The position numbers and the translations under genes were made by a program. A model generated the notes under the pieces. That model searched no databases and had not been told where the DNA came from. It saw only the letters and a program-made list of their open reading frames with translations. This document shows positions 19,297-32,325 of a DNA stretch of 64,000 bases, one piece after another; within the stretch, counting starts at the first letter, position 1, and every line of letters starts with the position of its first letter. Origin of the DNA: Nemertoderma westbladi (lineage: Eukaryota; Xenacoelomorpha; Nemertodermatida; Nemertodermatidae); assembly GCA_032718475.1 (NCBI GenBank), contig JAUCBJ010006708.1, forward strand, positions 1 through 64,000. Reading direction: 5' to 3'.

Positions 19297-22200
19297 ATGT
19301 CTGACACCCAGCAAAACCTGTCAGACAGTCTAATCGATACAACCATCTGTGACACAGATAGGAGTGTGGAGCGATTAAGAAAGGAGTTCAGCTCACCTCC
19401 TACTGAAAGAAAGGTCATCCCTCCAGTAGTAGTATCCGACCCTAAGCTAATCCAACACCGTAGGTCTATCATCGGCACTCGGGCCCAGGTCAAACGGAAC
19501 CAGGAAGCAGCTGTCCAACAGCAGCAACATCCTAGTCAAGAAACTTGTTCCCAGCGATCGGATAGCTCCAGTAGTTCGGATACTGTAGAGCTGACCCCCC
19601 GAACGCGGATTGCAGATGGCGGCTACAGCCTACTCGGACCCCCTTCTCACCCTTCCTGCCGCAGTACTAACTACTATATTGATTGCGGTGGAGGAATATC
19701 AAGCCGATTGGGCGAGAAGTAAGAGAGCGACCCAAGATGATTATGCGGGATACGCCAGAGAAGAATTGGTGTCTATTGTCGAGTCACAATGGAACTTTCC
19801 CGGACCCGGACTCCCGTTAGATTTGTCCGAAGCTACTTGGGAAGATATACACAGGATGGGAGTGACTAAAGATACGATGGATCCAGCTGTTTGGAAGAGG
19901 TCGGCAGCAGGATATGTGCAGGGATTCTTCGGCTCCTTAGAGAGATTGGAAGAACAATTGTTTCGACCTCAAGAGCAGGAAGAGCTGCTTTATCAAGTAC
20001 GCGAAAGAACCCTACGTATTAGACTAATCCTATCAGCCTTTGAGGAAACTTCCAAAAGAAGACAGGACACGTCGCTGCAGGTTGCTGTCAAGACTTGGTT
20101 CCAGCGGGTAGGTCTCAAAGTGCAAGAAACGGCCCAGTGGAAATCCCAGCTGGCTGAAAGACCAACCTATGAAGAACCAACCGATGCCACCCTTTCTCAA
20201 ATGGAAAGCGAAGAAACACCAGCAGAGAAGCCGCCCTCGAGAGATGCCATAGACATCTATCTGTCAGACTATCAACGCTTCTTGGGTGATGAAGAGTTGA
20301 GGAGACGGCTGTCTGGACTTTCCCCTAATAGTGAAGGAACCAAGCTTGTGTTGGACGCAATCAATGCGGAAATGTTATCTGCAAACCAAGCTGAATTTGA
20401 TGAAAAACTCCGCCTCACTAGAGTCCAAGAAGAACAAGTAAAAAAAAACAGATAGAGGACCGAAAAGCAGCAGCAGTAACGGCGGCAGAAGCAGAAGCAG
20501 CAAAGGTAGCGGCAGCGGCAGAAGCAGAAGCAGCAAAGGTAGCGGCAGCGGCAGAAGCAGAAGCAGCAAAGGTAGCGGCAGCGGCAGAAGCAGAAGCAGC
20601 AAAGGTAGCAGCAGCGGCAGAAGCAGAAGCAGCAAAGGCAGCGGCAGAAGCAGAAGCAGCGAAGGCAGCGGCAGCAGCAGAAGCAGAAAGAAAGGCAGCG
20701 GTGGCAAAAGCAGAACTGAGAGCGTCTGAGGAGACTACCCAACTAGAGTTGGAAAATCTGCAAGAGACGCAAGACAACATAAATAAACAGTTAACCGCTA
20801 GTCACATGCAGATGATGAGAAGATCTACTCCCAAACGCCAGAGATATACATCATCGGAGGAAAGCGAAACCACCGATCCTGAAGGCGGAGGAAATAGATC
20901 TCGTCTAAGCAGGCGTAGAAAAACATCTTACCGTCACAAATTGCCTGATTTGCCCCCAGCTGTTCGAAGACAACTAGCTAGCACAGACTTAAGTAGTATA
21001 GAACCTACAGACCAAATTATTAAGATCAAAAAACTCCCTACTATAGTTGATGAGCCTGAAATAATTAGGCCTGTCGTTCCCAAAGTCACTCCTGTGTTAG
21101 AGACCCCTGTACTTCCAGAGCTTAACTCTAAATTCCCTTTACACAGTACTACACTGCCTGTGCCCGGTAGAACAGTCCATGAGAATATCCCTGTCCTGGA
21201 AGCTGAGAGAGAAATCAAAGATTTGTCTCCCGTCGTCCCACGTCAGCCCGCTACAATGTTGGCGACTCCCGCTTCGGCGGTCGAGTGGGTAGAGGAGGGA
21301 CGGCGGGGGATGAATCTCCTGCTCGGACAGATGCAGGAGACTGTCTACCAACTTAAGGGAACAGTAAGGGAAGGTAGGGCCGAGTTGCAAGAAGTGCAGC
21401 AAAGTATCGCGCTAGAACGCGACAAATTAGTCAACATCCAAAAAGGTATACCCATACCCCCTGTAAAATTGTGTCAACCTGTTAGGTCTGAAGTATTACA
21501 TGCGCAAGGTGTGGAGCCTACACGCATCTATACTGCTAGTGAAGTAGAAACTCCTATAGCAAACCCTATTAAGGGTGATTATAGACCTGTTGTTAATGAT
21601 ATTCCCTATAGACCTGATAATGATCCGAGAAATTTATATACCGATAATTCGATATTAAATAACACGATGGCCCAAGAAAGCTTTACGCGTCAGATGGCTA
21701 GAACAGAAGCCCGCCAAGCGGTCAAAGTGGGAGAGATCGTTAAATTCAATGGAGATGAGATGAAATGGTTACCTTTCAATGAATATTACAAAGATAGCAT
21801 ACAGAACTCTGTACTATCTAACGGAGAGAAACTTAGATTCCTCATCAAGTGCTTGGAAGGACCTTCCAGGTTAATGGCGTTAAAGTTTATTGGACATCCA
21901 GAAGGATTAAGACAAGTTTGGGATACATTAAACATCAGGTATGGTAACAAGGATAACATAGCTAAGTATTTGTATGCAAAATTAGTAGCCCCCCGACACT
22001 TCCTTAGTAGCGGGATTATAGAGTTTTCCGATGAGATTCAGGAGATCTGTAGACAATTGGACTGGTTAGGTAAGTCTCATGAATATCAGAGTTCCATGGT
22101 TATTGGAGCAGTAGTCTCTACTTTACCAAAGGGTGGAGTATGTACGCGCTGGGACAAGAAAGTGTTGTATATGAATGAACAGCAACGACGAAGCCCTACC

Positions 22201-25200
22201 ATGGCTGATCTCATGTCCTTCTTAGGTGGTGAAGTAAAACTACAACTCATCAAGCAGTCCAGAGAGAAAACATCGGAAAATAAGGTAAGTGAGAAACCCG
22301 CTTCTAGGAGAAGAGTAACACCGGTGTGTTACACTGACGACGGCGAAAGCCAAGCTTCTCAAGAAGAGGACAGCGGGAAAGACACTGATAGATCTTACTA
22401 CGTTGACAAAACCTCAAAAGACGTAAGTAAATACAAGGCTCGAAACAACGATAGGAGAGAACAGGTTGCCAAGACCCCTCCTCAGTCCCCTAACAGAATG
22501 CACGTAAGAAAGCCCGAACAAAGAACGAGAGTGCATCAGGTTACCCAAGGTAAAGTGAGTAACATAAAACCTAACTGTGCGCTGTGCGACGGGACCCACC
22601 GTTTGAGTGCGTGTGCTGAATTTCTAAAGAAATCTCTTGTAGACAGACGTGCAGTCGTGTGGGATAAGCGGTTATGCTATAATTGCCTCAGACCAGGACA
22701 CCAACGGCGAACCTGTTACTCCGACATAAAGTGTGCAAAGTGTGGCGCGAAACATCACATCTTGTTACACAGTGAGTTCGAACGAGACAAACAGAGTCAG
22801 GTAAGTGAGCCCGAACTACATGTCCAATTCAGTGATGTAAATGACACTGATCAGGAGTCTGAGATGGAAGGATTCTATACTGACGAATTCTCCGACGCCA
22901 ACGAATCCTGTTACCTAATCAATACCGCGGTGTATCGAGCACTTACTTATGAAAAGGACACCGAAAATGAGTTCCCCCAACTACCTTTGACAGACAACCA
23001 TCTTGGAAAGCTCCAACTTCCAATGTAGGAATCAGAGAATTTCCTGTAGTGCAGGTAAGAGTTCATGGTCCTAACAACAGTTACATAGTGAACGCCCTCC
23101 TTGACTCCGGCAGCACAGGAACATTCATCGATCAAGAACTAGCCGAAGATATCTTTGCTGGACAACCCAAATTCCGGACTAAATTGAATATGTCAGGAAT
23201 TATGCAGGTTTGGAAATCTACCCTAACGGCAGATTACTATGTAGGTGTGTTGTCCACCCCCCAGGATAAGTTAGGAGCACAAGGTATAAGGTCGGTAAAA
23301 ATGGTGGCTATAAAGAACTTCGCTACTACTCAAGCAGACCTTTATAATTGGGACGAGGATGAAAGCATCCGACATCTTAAGATACCTCGATTCCAGACAG
23401 ATTATCCTGGAGTGCAAATACTCATCAGCCAAAACGCGCATGAGGCGCTCGAGACATTGGAGAAACTGCCTGCTCAACCGCAGCCATTGCAAACCTATGC
23501 GGTAAGAACTAGAGTAGGTTGGTACTTTACTGGCCCTTCCCGCAGGACTCTCGAAGAGAGAATGCCACAAGAACGAATATACCAAGTAAACGATTGGGAA
23601 GTGGAGAGCAGTGAGGTGGACGAACTAACTGAGGAAACACCATACTCCTCAGATAATGACGACATCTACCAACTCTTCGATGAAGAGAATACAATCGACC
23701 TACTTACAGAAAACAAAACTTGGAAAAATCAGGTGAACCTATGTCAACTGATTCGCCCATCGGAACCCATCGCTTACAATGACGAACTAAACGATGAGAT
23801 AGAGCGCTACAACGCTAGAACTCGGGACGAACTAGCCTTAAGATTCTTTACTCAAGAACTGGTAGAGCCCAATTCATATGATAAGGCCCTATCAATAGAA
23901 GAAGAAAGAGCCAAGCAAATCCAGGAAACAACTACACGTTTTTTAAAGGACCAATGTAGATATGAAATCGGCCTACCATTTCGAAAACGAGAACCTAGAT
24001 TTATAAATAACAGACCCTTGGCAGAGAAAAGAATCGCTCAATTACATCGACGCCTTACGGCTAATGCTTCAGCTAAAGAAATGTACCAAACTCAGCTGAA
24101 GAAATTTATAACAAAGGGATACGCGGAGCGAGTACCGGAAGGAACACCAGTGACTGAGAGAACGTATTACTTAACACATCATTACGTTCCCAAACCCGGT
24201 AAACCCCACGAAGTACGAGTCGTATTCGATGGCTCCGCCCTATATATGGGCCAATCCCTTAATTCCGAGTTGTTACCAGGACCCAACTTACTCCAATCTT
24301 TGTTGGGAATACTTTTAAGATTAAGACAATATTCCATCGCGTTCGCCTCCGATATAGAAGGAATGTTCTTACAAGTCAAGGCGCTGGATAGAGATAGAGA
24401 CAGCCTGAGATTTCTGTGGTGGCCTGAAGGAGACCTCAATCAGAAACCGGTAGAGTACTGGATGACCATCCAGGCTTTTGGAATCATATCAAGCCCTTCC
24501 AACGCCTGCTCCGTGGTGCGAACCACTGCGAATGACAACCGAGACTCCTTCTCAAAAGAGGTGATAGACAACATCAAACGGAATATATACATGGACGACA
24601 ATTTAAGGTCCCTTCCATCAGTAGAAGAAGCCATAGATGTCGCGAAAGGAACGGTAGAGTGTTTGAAAAGAGGTGGATTTCGACTGACGAAATTCACCAG
24701 CAACTCCCGTAAGTTTCTGGAAGCGATACCGGTAGAAGACCGAGGAACGAAAGACCTAGACTTAATAAAGGACGATCTTCCTGAAACCAAGACGCTTGGC
24801 TTGAAGTGGGACACTGAAAGAGACATCCTGTTTTTTCAGTTAAAACAGCGAGATAATCCAGTTCGGACCAAACGGATTTGTTTAAGTATCCTGAGCACTT
24901 ATTTCGACCCATTGGGATTTATTAGCCCAGTTATATTGATTGCTCGGAGTTTAGTACAACAAATGTGGCTTGAAAACCACTCATGGGACGATCCGCTTAA
25001 GGGAGAACTGTTAAAGAAATGGATGAAATGGGAAGATTCTCTACCTGCCATCGAGAACTTTATAATTTCCCGTGCATATTTTGGCCATGTTCTTCCTACG
25101 TATTCCTATCAACTCCATGTGTTTGGAGACGCCAGCGACATGGGAATAGGTATAGTGGCATATCTGCGAGTCGAAACTCCGGATGGAATCAAAGTCGCCT

Positions 25201-27473
25201 TGGTTACCTCTAAGGCATTGATTAACAACAAGTTAAAGGTTCCTCGAGCGGAGTTAAAGGCGGCTTTATACGCTACAGCCATCGGCCGGAACGTAACAGA
25301 ACAGATCGACTATCCACTGGAGAAAACGGTTTATTGGACCGACGCTTTACTCGTGTTGGAGTATCTAACCAATGAAGTCTGTCAGTTCAGCGTTTTTGTT
25401 ACTAACAGGGTAGCTATTATTCTTAGTCGCACAAAGATAGATCAATGGAGACATTGCCCTGGTACGATTAATCCAGCTGATATCGCCTCCAGGGGAGTAA
25501 CTCCACAGGAACTGATAGATACTCCAGACTGGTTGGGTGGACCCGACTTCCTGAGCAAGGAAGAGGATGAATGGCCTCCTCACCTTACTACGGCGGAGAT
25601 TAGACAAGCCAAGGGAGCGGAGACAGTCAAACCTAAAACCCGGGCGAGTAAATCGAAGTTATTTAAACCGACTATCGATCTATCTGTATTACATACTTCC
25701 GGGAATGATGCTTCGGATCCACAATCCCTCAACACAAATAAGGCTGTTGTGGAAATTAGAGATAGAGACTGGAAATCTGGAATACCAGACATCTCGCAAG
25801 GAATCTCACCCCTGCTGCAGAGAGCAATGCATCACTACAGTTCCTGGAATCGGCTCTGTAAAGCCGTCACATATTTAAGGAGATGTTTTCATCATCACTA
25901 CTCCAGGACGAAGACCATTAGTGATACCGCTCCATTGACATCTGCGCAAGTTCATGTTATTAAAAATTTACCCAAATATAAAACATCCGACCGGTTTCTA
26001 AAGGAGAAAATTAGTTACCAGGAGCATGAAGAAACCAATAAGCAGATACTGAGACTCCTGCAATGCTATGAGGATTCCGATAAGTATTTCCTGTTGTTGA
26101 GAAATCCGCAGATGCACTTAAGGGATCGATTCTCTAGCACAATGATAGATGGGTTAATACGTGTTGGAGGAAGGCTCACCAATGCGCCATTATCCTTTGA
26201 CACTAAATTCCCCATACTCATTAGAAATCTTGAAGTACAAATCAAGATGATTGTAGATGTTCACAGTAAACTTTATCATGCGGGTAGAGAACGAGTTCTT
26301 AGCGAAATTCGAACTCGCTATTATTTTGATAAACCCCGTAGAGCTCTGAACCAAGTTCTTAGGAACTGCATACCCTGTAGGAAAGCATTCAGTAGGCCTT
26401 TAACACAGCGAGAGGCAGAATTACCTAGGGAACGAGTAAGCTTCTATGAACCACCTTTTACTAATACTGGTGTAGATTTATTTGGCCCTATTGAAGTATA
26501 TCGTGCTAGGACTATAGTCAAGAGATGGTGTGTCATCTTCGTGTGCATGACTTGTAGAGCCATCCATCTCGATATGGTGAACGATCTATCTACCAACAGC
26601 TTTGTCTTAAGTCTACGACGACAGATCGCTCGCTTCGGGACGAGTAATACCATGAGATCGGATAAGGGAATGAACTTCATTGGTGCCAACAACGAAATAC
26701 AGGCTTACGTGAAGGACTGGAACCAAAGACAGGTGGACGACCAGCTAAGGATAACAGCGTCTAGCTGGACCTTCAACGCCGCCGACGCCCCTTGGTGGGG
26801 AGGAAGTTGGGAGAGATTAATTCGAAGTGTCAAAACTGCATTTCACTTTATAGTGCCATGCCGCGCGTATCTCACCGACGAACTTTTGCGGACGTTAATG
26901 GAGGAAATAGCTGCCTATCTCAACGAAAGACCGCTTATGCCAGTCTCATCGAGTCCCGATTCCCTGGAAGCGCTAACACCTGCGCACTTCCTACTGAAGA
27001 AACCTGTAGCCATGCTCCCACGATCGGAGATTGCCGATGGAGACGAATACTGCCGTCGAACTTGGCAACTTATGCAGTTGCTATCCCATCGTTTCGCTGA
27101 CCATTTCGAGAAACATTATCTGCCCACGCTACAACTTCGAACTAAGTGGTTTGCGCAGCAAGAAAACGTCAGCGCCGGAGATATGGTGCTTATTGTAGAT
27201 CCAGACCTCCCACGTAAACGGTGGCAGACAGGTCGTATCATCGAGACCCACATCTCGGATGATGGTTTAGTACGCTCAGTAGAACTCATTGTCATGCGGC
27301 GTAACTTCAAGAAGCCAGGCATAATCTTTGAGACGCAACAACTCAATCGCCCAGTTGGTCGTTTATGTTTACTGGAAAGAGACAGAGAACTCTCTGGAAA
27401 CTATGGAAGGCAAGACACTCTTCCCACGACCACCTCCCTAATTCCTCAAACATCTAGGGACTCCCCAACATGA
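19297..27473 (+). pseudogene. gag-pol: Gag-Pol of retroelement copy 2, disrupted by three frameshifts
   Basis: The same ATG and domain order as copy 1 are present, but the frame is broken three times. A C-run at 19595-19600 has one extra base; an A-run at 20440-20448 is one base short relative to copy 1 and is followed by a stop; and the TTCCCCC tract near 22971-22978 is one base short and leads to a stop. The downstream protease, YMDD reverse transcriptase, RNase H, integrase and C-terminal domain remain open in one frame from about 23030 to 27473. All three breaks fall in homopolymers, so either young decay or base-calling error in the assembly is possible. The integrase keeps the four residues missing from copy 1. 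Confidence 0.9.
20470..20700 (+). repeat. 33-bp minisatellite inside gag, copy 2
   Basis: Several tandem copies of a 33-bp unit encode AEAEAAKVAAA, followed by shorter variants. Copy 1 has a shorter, Arg-richer version at the matching place. Units are multiples of three, so the expansion keeps the reading frame. Confidence 0.9.
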
Positions 27474-29091
27474 TACGTCTGGAGTGACTATATTATTTTA
27501 TCTATTTTATTATATTTTTATATGCGAACTTTATTATGTACTTTATTATAATCGTTTTTATTCAATTTTATTTAGTAGAATGTTATTTTAGTGATTATTT
27601 AGTAGATTAGTGCAATATATTAGTGTTTATTACGTACGTAATTACTTATAATATATATTTAGTGCGACGGCGAGAAAATAATTATTTTTCTCTTTCCTTA
27701 CTGTCCGTATCATATTATAAATACGTGACTACAGTAAGATGAAATGTCCGTACTTCTTAAAGTACAATAAAGCCACTACTATATTCAAGTATTATTGGTA
27801 GGCAGAGTATTAGGAATGCAAAATTCAGATCCTCGTGTCTCGGCTAAACCAAGCTCTGGGTAGACCTTGGAAACGACTTGCCTCTTCACACTGACATTGC
27901 TTCGTGCGATATTGCTCTTCTACCTTATATTAAATAATACATATAGTAGTGTGATGTCCCTCTAACAGTAGCGTAAAACGCAAATCAATCTGTTAAACCT
28001 TTTGACCATCTGTAATTCTAGTCGATTAAGATATCGCGGCACCCACCGATATACTTGAAAGACAAATTCTAGAATCAGTGGTTAACGTCCCCAGACAAGT
28101 TCTGGAATAAATCAGTGCCCATCTTAAATATTAATTTAATATTTAGTAAAATCTGTAAAATTCAGATCCTTTAAATTCTAGTCGATTAAGATATCGTAGC
28201 ACTTACCGATACTCTTAAAAGACAAATTTCATAGAATTAAGGATCCTATGTCCCCAGACATGCTCTGGAATAAAAATTGTGTCAATTTTAACATCAAATA
28301 ATAAAATTCATGGGAATAAATTTAAATTCATATTTAAATGAATTTTATAAATTGTCGTTTTGTGCAATTTATAACATTCCCAAAAATTCCATTAATTAAT
28401 AGATCATGGGAGCGGAGATTCATCCTATTGAGTGTATTAGAGTGCGAGAATCTCCAACATATAGTCAATAGCCGATAAAATTAATAAAATCATGCATAAA
28501 GAGGATATTGACAATTAAAGAATTATTATTAAATAGCATCCCAGATCTGTATGCATGAGAATTACCCTAATTCTACCGCTAGCATTCCATAATGTCACCA
28601 TAGCAACACCCACGCTAGAATTAGAAGCAAGTTAAAAGAACAATAGAAAGCTTGTCCCATTGCCTAGCATAGAGAATACATAGCACACTGTTAGTATCCA
28701 AGGATACACAGTAATAACGTGACATTCTGGAAGGCACTGACTAACGGACAAATGGCCTGTATGTGTGCAATTGGTGACAGTTGTGTGGAATTTGTGCGTT
28801 TATAGGTGAATGTTACTGCTAAAGTATGTTTACAGTAGCTAGTCGCAATTGTAAAAGTAGCCCAACTCTCCTATAGAAAGAACCTAAGTGGATCCAAGAC
28901 TTTAGGACGGACAGTGGAGTGACTTGTGCCGGTTATCGTTGTCGTGCTGTTGCTACATGTTGGCGTAAACACCGCGACGACGGTACATCGGCGCTGAGAA
29001 TCCCACTGTCCGGGGGCAAAGAGAAGTAGGCAGCGACGCCCGCTCGCCTAAATATAAACTCATTTGATATTAATAAACTCAGATAGCAGAT
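27474..29091 (+). other. Pol-ORF2 intergenic region, copy 2
   Basis: This is the counterpart of 9932-11557, including the AATAAA at 27766 and the two CCAGA-N5-TCTGG hairpins (28091-28105 and 28254-28268). Loop sequences differ from copy 1 while both stems are unchanged. No coding frame is supported. Confidence 0.6.
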
Positions 29092-29490
29092 ATGACGGAG
29101 TTGATAGAAGATGATCTTGGTATTAGGGAGCGATATACTCTACCTTTGCAAGCATTTGTGGATAGCTTAATACGCGGTGAAGCCGATCCAACCATTACGG
29201 AGGACGATGGTCGTTATATCGAACCGCCGATGTCCCAAGAGCAACTTGCGCGTGAATTGGACTATCGAAAATCCACCGCTCGCTATACGCATCGTAATAG
29301 TACGTATATGGACTTCCTAACTACCGGCCATTCTATCGATTTACATGATACGGACGATGTAGACACCGAAAGGGAAATGGTTCTATTTAAATATCATACC
29401 CAGCGGAGTCGTAACGATAAACCGAGAATAGATCACGAAAATTCTACTCGTAACAGACTGGGAAGACGAACCAATATGCCTAGAATCTGA
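29092..29490 (+). pseudogene. ORF2 of copy 2, truncated after ~120 matching codons
   Basis: The start codon and the next ~120 codons match ORF2 of copy 1 with a mix of silent and replacement differences. Near 29462 the sequence switches to unrelated DNA and the frame stops at 29490 (132 codons). The Cys/His cluster, coiled-coil region and 10-residue repeats of the full ORF2 are absent. This is either an internal deletion of a longer ancestral ORF2 or a recombinant junction with another element. Confidence 0.8.
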
Positions 29491-29953
29491 GGAGATTCAG
29501 CCTATCGCACCCGGAACAGCGACAACGATTACATCCTAGAATGGTATCAAGGTCCACAGTGTCTCACTGCGTACGATTATCGACATGCCAACTATGTTTC
29601 TAGGCAACGTTGTCGGTTATGCGCATCGAGAGACCATGATACGCCCATGGACACCAACGTCCGCTGTTCCTATTTCCAAGAACAACCGACTATGGAAATT
29701 TATTGCGCATATTGCAGACTCAATAACTTGCATATTTTTGCGGTTTGCCCTCAATTTATGATTTGATGTCAATCAACCCGGTACTTCGACTGGCGGATAC
29801 ACCGACCATAATCCTACACCCTCTGATGCAATCATATTGCACCCTTCACCCAGGAGTTATAGCCCTCCTTGTAAAGTGGCTCGCCCCAAAGAGAAAAAGA
29901 CTCTGGCTAGCTTTAAAAAACTGCGTAAACGCCGTCCGCGCAAGAAAGACTAA
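29491..29953 (+). pseudogene. Copy 2-specific 3' module: Cys/His clusters and basic tail
   Basis: Two adjacent frames look like one coding segment with a one-base shift near 29761. The first (29491-29766) lacks an ATG, is preceded by TGA, and encodes two Cys/His clusters: CX2C at residue 41 followed by H and C, then a CX2CX5HX4C knuckle-like motif. The second (29762-29953) encodes a Ser/Pro-rich stretch ending in a very basic tail (KKLRKRRPRKKD) and a stop. The composition suggests a nucleic-acid-binding, possibly nuclear, C-terminus. It ends 78 bp before the 3' LTR, where an element's last gene would end, so it may be the ancestral end of ORF2 or of a separate ORF. No homologue is recognised. 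Confidence 0.55.
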
Positions 29954-30031
29954 CTGTTTAGAGTATTTACATATATTAGAAACTGTGATTTTTGTACATT
30001 TATAAACTTGAATCCCATTTTCTGGGAGCGG

Positions 30032-31216
30032 TGTAAAAGCTTTTGCGGATATACTCAGTCCCCCTCGCCCGCAAGGTACCGTTATAGGTGTTTTAACGGA
30101 CATAAAAGTCATTCTTCTATATACGTGCTTTGGAGGACATGGTAAGGCAAAAAACCCGCAATGCACCAAATACCCTTGCACAGCTTAGCCTTGATGATTC
30201 AGATTACGACATCTAACAGCTGGTTGCTGACATGGAAACGGCCATTGGACACATGGTTCTTTGTTTAGCTTAACAGCCAATCAGAGCGATTTTTTCTGTC
30301 GATGTGGAGCTTTTTGGCAGATCATGCTAGGAGTGTTGAGTCTTACGCTTTTTCTTGATACTGTTGTGTTGTTTCTATCTAGGCCAGGAACACCGGCTCT
30401 AGAGTCAACTCGTTTTCATACTTTAGAAGAAACATTAGTAGGCTTAAATTATAGAGCGTATAACTGTTATCTTATCTTATCTCACTTCAGTCTTACATTA
30501 TCGGTTCAACATACATTATTATACTGCTATTTACTGTTGTCATATTTTGTATCAGTTGGTTGAATATTATTTGGAGAACATTTATAAAGAACCCAAATTT
30601 CCCAATTTTCTTGATACACATTTTCTCTTAGAGAGACGGGTTATATATAGCGATTGCGACTTATATTATTGTGGTTTGTAGTGAATTTAATGCTATTTGA
30701 TAAGCACTACATGAGTCCGTTGCTGTTCTCTTTATATATGATAAAATTCATTGACGGTCGGCAAATTAGTGAGCAGTATTGTGTGTTACCGGTAGTGTGC
30801 CTGATTGTGACTGATAACTAAGCATTTCCTAAAGAATGCGCCTCATACGTGAATCATAAGCCTTACCGACTTACCGTTGTGATTAGTATAAGTCACATCT
30901 CTGTTTACCTAGATAGAGCGCCACGTCCTAAAGGAACTGTTAATATTTCCCGAAAGTGAATAATATTGGTCAGAAATTATTTATTAACGATCAATCGAAT
31001 AATACAGTAAGCTTACACTGCAATAATAATCTAAGCCCTCAGAATCCAGTCTCCCGGGTATATCCAGCGGGTGAATGGACGCGCACTAGGCTGGCTTCTG
31101 CTAATGTTGTGTTTATTGGTATTAAATATTTGTCAACTTCTAAAGTCTATTTATAAACCAAAAGACATATAAATTTTGGCAGGTTAAACTGCTAAAGGTC
31201 TTCAAAAGCGCGTACA
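30032..31216 (+). repeat. 3' LTR of retroelement copy 2
   Basis: This 1185-bp partner of the middle LTR begins TGTAAAAG, ends GCGTACA and is preceded by GGGAGCGG, a short purine-rich tract that may prime plus-strand synthesis. It differs from the middle LTR at about a dozen positions, mostly single bases and one 2-bp length change. That points to a recent origin of the pair. Confidence 0.82.
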
Positions 31217-32317
31217 ACCTCGGTGTCGCTCGGTAAATGAAATGCCTCGAGAATAGTGAAAAAAAGTTCTACTTTTTCTCCCATGTAATAAATAATTATT
31301 ATTTGTTGTATACAAGTCACTTTTTTAGTCAAAGTCGTTTATCAAGTTTGACATAAAAATAGCACTTTTTCTGCCAACACAAAAAGTAATGTTTCCATGA
31401 CATTAATTATAATACTGCATTTAAATAGATTAAATAGATAATTTCTAATAATAGCGAGTTTTTGCTTATTTTATTATAAATGTTCTAGAACAAGTGTTGG
31501 TTATCAATTTTGATAAATATTTTTGTTCTAGAACACATTTTTTTTTCTAGAACATTTTTAGGAAAAAAAATACCATACCACTGTCAGAAGGTCAAATATT
31601 TGTTCTAGAATAAAAACCTCATGATAAAAGCCTATTTATATGAAAAAAAATAGGTCAAACTACGGGTACCCAAGGTGTTATTGTAATGCCCGTATTTAAC
31701 TATGGAAGAAACTTCGATGGACGATATTTATGCTGAAATAGGCCCAGATAAAAGTGAGAGAAGATTTACAACAAATAAAACGATGTAAGTTGTGGAAAAA
31801 AGTAACATTTTTTGCCTTGTTTGGCTTTCTTATTTGTCTCGCTACGCTCGCCAAATAATATCGCTCAACAAATAAAGCATACTTTTTTGCCACAACTTAA
31901 ATGGTTATTTACTTTTTTTTGTTAACATTATTAGTTAGTTATGGTTGCGAGTATTTTATGGAGCTCTTTAATTTTTTACTAGCTAGTGGGGCGAGCCACG
32001 AAAGTAAGCGAGCTTAGCATACAGGTACCACTAACTCAATCGGTGTGTCTGTCGTTCTGTTGAGTTCAATTTTAAACATTAATAACTCCGCCAAATCTTA
32101 ATGAAATCTATCCAAACTTGGTACACATGTTGTCTGGCAAAAGTTTAGAAATTTTCCAAGTTGAATTTGCATGTGGCCTTCGAGAAGCTAAGTTAAGAGC
32201 AGTTAATTAATTAAATTAAAATTAATTAAGGGTAAAAACAGCATTTTCAAGGAAATTGCTGGAAATCTTTAAATGGAAATTAATTGTAATTATTATTATA
32301 AGATATAAATAATTATA
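31217..32317. other. Intergenic DNA right of the retroelement
   Basis: No gene is supported in these 1.1 kb. Four TTCTAGAA-containing words, two of them the full palindrome TGTTCTAGAACA, cluster at 31481-31610. The rest is AT-rich with several A- and T-runs. Confidence 0.6.
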
Positions 32318-32325
32318 CTTAAAAG

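Larger units (their letters stand above)
15877..31216 (+). mobile_element. BEL/Pao LTR retrotransposon, copy 2 (complete span, defective)
   Basis: The second tandem element runs from the shared LTR to its own 3' LTR, about 15.3 kb. Leader, gag-pol, the pol-ORF2 spacer and the start of ORF2 match copy 1 at about 97% by eye. Beyond about 29462 the copies are unrelated until the 3' LTR. Gag-pol carries three frameshifts and ORF2 is cut short, so the element is defective as given. Right-hand flanking DNA starts at about 31217; the matching left target duplication is outside the window. Confidence 0.9.
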
